A DNA stretch of 64,000 nt, taken from contig UCJD01000009.1 of NCBI GenBank assembly GCA_900472605.1, positions 165,883 through 229,882 on the forward strand. Direction: 5' to 3'. Numbering within the stretch: position 1 is the first letter of the stretch; each line of letters opens with the position of its first letter. The translations under genes and the position numbers were made by a program. Shown piece after piece: positions 61,561 to 64,000 of the stretch. This stretch comes from Hyphomicrobiales bacterium (GTDB lineage Bacteria; Pseudomonadota; Alphaproteobacteria; Rhizobiales; Rhizobiaceae). The notes beneath the pieces were generated by a model that was not told where the DNA came from, made no database searches, and was given only the letters and a program-made list of their open reading frames with translations.

Positions 61561-62820
61561 ATGGCTCCTCTTCTGATTGGTTGCGTCGCCGATGACTTCA
61601 CCGGCGCTACGGATGTCGCGAACATTTTCGCACGAGGCGGTCTCAAGGCCACCGTGCTTATCGGCGTTCCTGCCGATGACGCGCAGGTGGACGCAGAGGC
61701 GGTCGTGATTGCCCTCAAGACGCGGACGATCCATCCGTCGCTCGCAGTCGAAGAGTCCCTCAACGCGTTGCGCTGGCTACGTCAGCGCAACGCGCAGAAA
61801 TATTACTTCAAGTACTGCTCGACCTTCGACAGCACGCGACAGGGGAACATCGGCCCGGTGACCGAGGCGTTCCTCGCGGAACTCGACAGCGATTTCACGA
61901 TCGCCTGCCCGGCGTTCCCGGCAAACGGCCGCACTATCTACAAGGGAAACCTCTTTGTAGGCGACGTGCCCCTCAACGAGTCTGGGATGCGCAATCATCC
62001 GCTGACACCGATGAAGGATTCCAACCTCATTCGTGTGCTTGCCGAGCAGACGAAATTGAGCGTTTCGGGCTGTTACCATGAAACAGTACAGCGCGGCGCG
62101 TCTGCGATCATGGAATGGATCAAGGGCGCAAAGGCTCAAGGCACGTCTGTCGCCGTGACCGACGCACTGGGTAACGCCGACCTAGTCGAGATCGCCAAGG
62201 CTTTCCTGGACTTTCCCCTCTTCACCGGCGCGTCTGGACTGGCCTACGGCCTGGTCACGGCACTAGGCGGTGACGCGGCGAACGATCAGGACGTGTCCGA
62301 GACTAGACGACCGGGATCGAGAGCCGTCATCTCCGGCAGTTGCTCTGTTGCGACGAACGGCCAGGTCGAGACGATGTTGCGTGATCACGAAGGTTATCGG
62401 ATCGACGTCGACGACTTGGCTTCTGGCAAGGATGTCGTCGGGGACGCGGTGGCCTGGGCAAAAGCTAGGCTCGGCCGCAAACCCATCCTGATCTACGCGA
62501 CGGCAAACCCGGAGCAGGTCAAGGCAAACCAGGAGAAGCTGGGCGTCGAAGCCGCCGGAACCCTGGTCGAAGACGCGCTCTCTGCCATCTCGTTGGCACT
62601 TGTTGAGAATGGCGTTTCCGAATTGATCGTGGCCGGCGGCGAGACGTCGGGGGCCGTCGTGAAGGCTCTTGACGTGAAGGGCCTCAAGATCGGCCGCGAA
62701 ATAGCGCCTGGCGTTCCTTGGGTTCGTACCGATCACAAGACCGGATCGCTCGCTCTCGCCCTCAAGTCGGGCAACTTTGGCAATTCGCGGTTTTTCCTGG
62801 ATGCTTGGGAGAAGCTGTGA
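61561..62820 (+). CDS. otnK: 3-oxo-tetronate kinase (DUF1537 family)
   Basis: A 419-aa kinase of the four-carbon acid sugar kinase family. The N-terminal motif GCVADDFTGATDVANIFARG and the acceptor region CPAFPANGRTIYKGNLFVGD are hallmarks. The C-terminal nucleotide domain has SGSCSVATNGQVE and VAGGETSGAVVKAL. OtnK phosphorylates 3-oxo-tetronate at C4. It overlaps otnC by one base, matching the known otnK-otnC pair for erythronate or threonate breakdown. The typical dehydrogenase and isomerase of that route are not here. Confidence 0.9.
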   Translation: MAPLLIGCVADDFTGATDVANIFARGGLKATVLIGVPADDAQVDAEAVVIALKTRTIHPSLAVEESLNALRWLRQRNAQKYYFKYCSTFDSTRQGNIGPVTEAFLAELDSDFTIACPAFPANGRTIYKGNLFVGDVPLNESGMRNHPLTPMKDSNLIRVLAEQTKLSVSGCYHETVQRGASAIMEWIKGAKAQGTSVAVTDALGNADLVEIAKAFLDFPLFTGASGLAYGLVTALGGDAANDQDVSETRRPGSRAVISGSCSVATNGQVETMLRDHEGYRIDVDDLASGKDVVGDAVAWAKARLGRKPILIYATANPEQVKANQEKLGVEAAGTLVEDALSAISLALVENGVSELIVAGGETSGAVVKALDVKGLKIGREIAPGVPWVRTDHKTGSLALALKSGNFGNSRFFLDAWEKL

Positions 62821-63461
62821 TGTCGTCTGTCATATCCGAAGAAACGAAGACGCGCGATGAGATCGTAAGCGTCGGAAAGTCCCTGTTCGACCGCGGCCTC
62901 ACGCCGGGATCGTCAGGGAACATAAGTGTTCGCATGACAGATGGCCGGCTGCTCATGACGCCGACCAACGCATGCCTCGGCGAACTTGATCCGGAACGCA
63001 TTTCGCTGTTTTCGGCGGAGGGCGTTCACGTCGGCGGCGACAAGCCGACGAAAGAAGCCTTCCTCCATAAGTGCATGTACTGCGGCGGCTCCGGTCGAAA
63101 CGCAGTCGTCCACCTGCATTCGACATATTCGGTGGCAGCGAGCATCCTCGATCACGTGGACGAGAATAACGTCCTGCCACCTCTGACGGCCTACTACGTC
63201 ATGCGCGTGGGAACTCTGCCGTTGGTCCCATACTACCCGCCGGGAGACGAGAACCTGGCCACCGCCGTCGGAGAGGCGGCGTCCAAACATCATGCCGTTC
63301 TGATGGCCAACCATGGGCCCGTTGTCGCGGGAAAATCACTTCGCGACGCCCAGTACGCAACCGAGGAACTGGAAGAGACAGCCAAGCTGTTCCTCCTGCT
63401 TCAGAACCACCGAATTCGCCCCCTGACAAGCGAACAAAGGGCCGCCTTGGCCAATCGATAA
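62820..63461 (+). CDS. otnC: 3-oxo-tetronate 4-phosphate decarboxylase (class II aldolase family)
   Basis: A 213-aa zinc enzyme of the AraD/fuculose-aldolase fold: LTPGSSGNISVRM, VVHLHSTYSVAASI (two metal His), MANHGPVVAGKSL (third His) and an acidic residue in PTKEAFLHK. OtnC decarboxylates 3-oxo-tetronate 4-phosphate to dihydroxyacetone phosphate. I start it at 62820 because its ATG overlaps the otnK stop (TGATG); the open frame upstream lies inside otnK. Confidence 0.9.
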   Translation: MSSVISEETKTRDEIVSVGKSLFDRGLTPGSSGNISVRMTDGRLLMTPTNACLGELDPERISLFSAEGVHVGGDKPTKEAFLHKCMYCGGSGRNAVVHLHSTYSVAASILDHVDENNVLPPLTAYYVMRVGTLPLVPYYPPGDENLATAVGEAASKHHAVLMANHGPVVAGKSLRDAQYATEELEETAKLFLLLQNHRIRPLTSEQRAALANR

Positions 63462-63534
63462 GGCGCGAGCAGCGCTCGTCTCCGGCGGGCTACGCGCGCC
63501 GTCGGACAACTATGTACTCTAGGAGGAGAGCATA

Positions 63535-64000
63535 ATGGAACGATCAGACAATCCCGCAATGACGGGTGTCCCAGGCGTCGCGGAGGACGCCGAGGACTCG
63601 CTCTACAAAAAGGTAACCCTCAGGCTGCTGCCTATCCTGCTTGCCTGCTACACGATTTCGTATCTCGACCGCATCAACATCAGTTTCGCCAAGATACCGA
63701 TGAACGCCGAATTGAATTTCAGCGAAGCGGTCTATGGTCTTGGAGCAGGTCTTTTCTTCATCGGCTACGCGCTTGCCGAAGTGCCGAGCAATCTGATGCT
63801 GCACCGCTTCGGGGCTCGTCGGTGGCTCGCCCGCATCCTGTTCACATGGGGCTGCATCTCAATGGCGATGCTCTTCGTGTATTCTGAGAGCTCGTTCTAC
63901 GTGCTGCGTATTCTGTTGGGCGTGGGTGAAGCCGGACTATTCCCTGGCGTAATCTTCTATCTTCTGAATTGGTATCCGTCGCACCGTCGTGCTCGCATCA
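63535..64000 (+). CDS. MFS transporter, anion:cation symporter type (partial)
   Basis: The first 155 residues of a major facilitator superfamily protein, cut by the window end. After a 25-residue polar start comes TLRLLPILLACYTISYLDRI, then the inter-helix motif HRFGARRWLARILF and GVGEAGLFPGVIFYLLNWYP. This pattern is that of the ACS family (tartrate, galactonate and phthalate carriers). AGGAGG lies seven bases before the ATG. A carrier for a sugar acid next to tartrate-dehydrogenase-like and otnKC genes makes sense. Confidence 0.9.
   Translation, partial: MERSDNPAMTGVPGVAEDAEDSLYKKVTLRLLPILLACYTISYLDRINISFAKIPMNAELNFSEAVYGLGAGLFFIGYALAEVPSNLMLHRFGARRWLARILFTWGCISMAMLFVYSESSFYVLRILLGVGEAGLFPGVIFYLLNWYPSHRRARI

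Overview
The window looks like chromosomal DNA of an alphaproteobacterium of the order Rhizobiales, probably family Rhizobiaceae (Rhizobium/Agrobacterium group). Supporting this are the hflK-hflC-Do protease block next to folA-thyA, divergent miaA/serB, an ilvI attenuator whose leader peptide appears leaderless, a GAAC-N7-GAAC LexA box of alphaproteobacterial type, a cobalt-type nitrile hydratase, and many binding-protein sugar transporters. No rRNA, tRNA, CRISPR array, integrase or transposase was seen.

Region 1 (1-17.7 kb) is mostly core genome. It holds a nitrile hydratase operon with a Doc-type toxin-antitoxin pair between the beta subunit and the activator, a LysE-type exporter behind a perfect palindrome, MazEF, an aldo/keto reductase, ilvI and ilvH separated by a VapBC pair, a HerA-like ATPase, miaA/serB, a Do-like protease, hflKC, folA and thyA. 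Three toxin-antitoxin pairs lie within 6 kb.

Region 2 (17.7-30.1 kb) is an accessory island of mostly unfamiliar genes with several decayed fragments. It contains a double-HTH regulator divergent from a small unknown gene and a soluble FtsH-like AAA+/M41 protease. Next come a phosphoesterase - 35-aa - DUF2442-like operon, a cold-shock protein, a Uma2-like nuclease, two small genes behind a LexA box, and a divergent SIR2-like / AlbA_2-domain pair that resembles anti-phage genes.

Region 3 (30.1-64 kb) is a large catabolic island with three transport and catabolic clusters. Cluster A (minus strand, 39.1 to 30.1 kb) encodes a TIM-barrel isomerase, a CUT1-type ABC importer, a GMC oxidoreductase, a zinc alcohol dehydrogenase and a LysR regulator. 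A divergent LacI gene and two LacI-type operators flanking a -35 box probably control it. Cluster B (minus strand, 50.0 to 40.6 kb) encodes a PepD-like M20 hydrolase, two cupins, a CUT2 importer, AraD-like and AraB-like enzymes and a LysR regulator. Cluster C (plus strand, 50.5 to beyond 64 kb) encodes a TolB-like propeller, a UPF0303 protein, a second CUT2 importer, an SDR dehydrogenase, a GntR regulator, a tartrate/isopropylmalate dehydrogenase relative, an ABM-fold protein, a HAD dehalogenase-like enzyme, an aldehyde dehydrogenase, OtnK, OtnC and an MFS transporter cut by the window end.

Three near-identical 14-bp palindromes (TAACGTATACGTTA) overlap the predicted -10 regions of the cluster B promoter and two cluster C promoters. 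B and C are therefore probably one regulon, with the GntR protein the best candidate regulator. OtnK and OtnC predict a final step yielding dihydroxyacetone phosphate from a four-carbon sugar acid, but the usual first enzymes (LtnD/DenD, OtnI) are absent, so the substrate is unknown.
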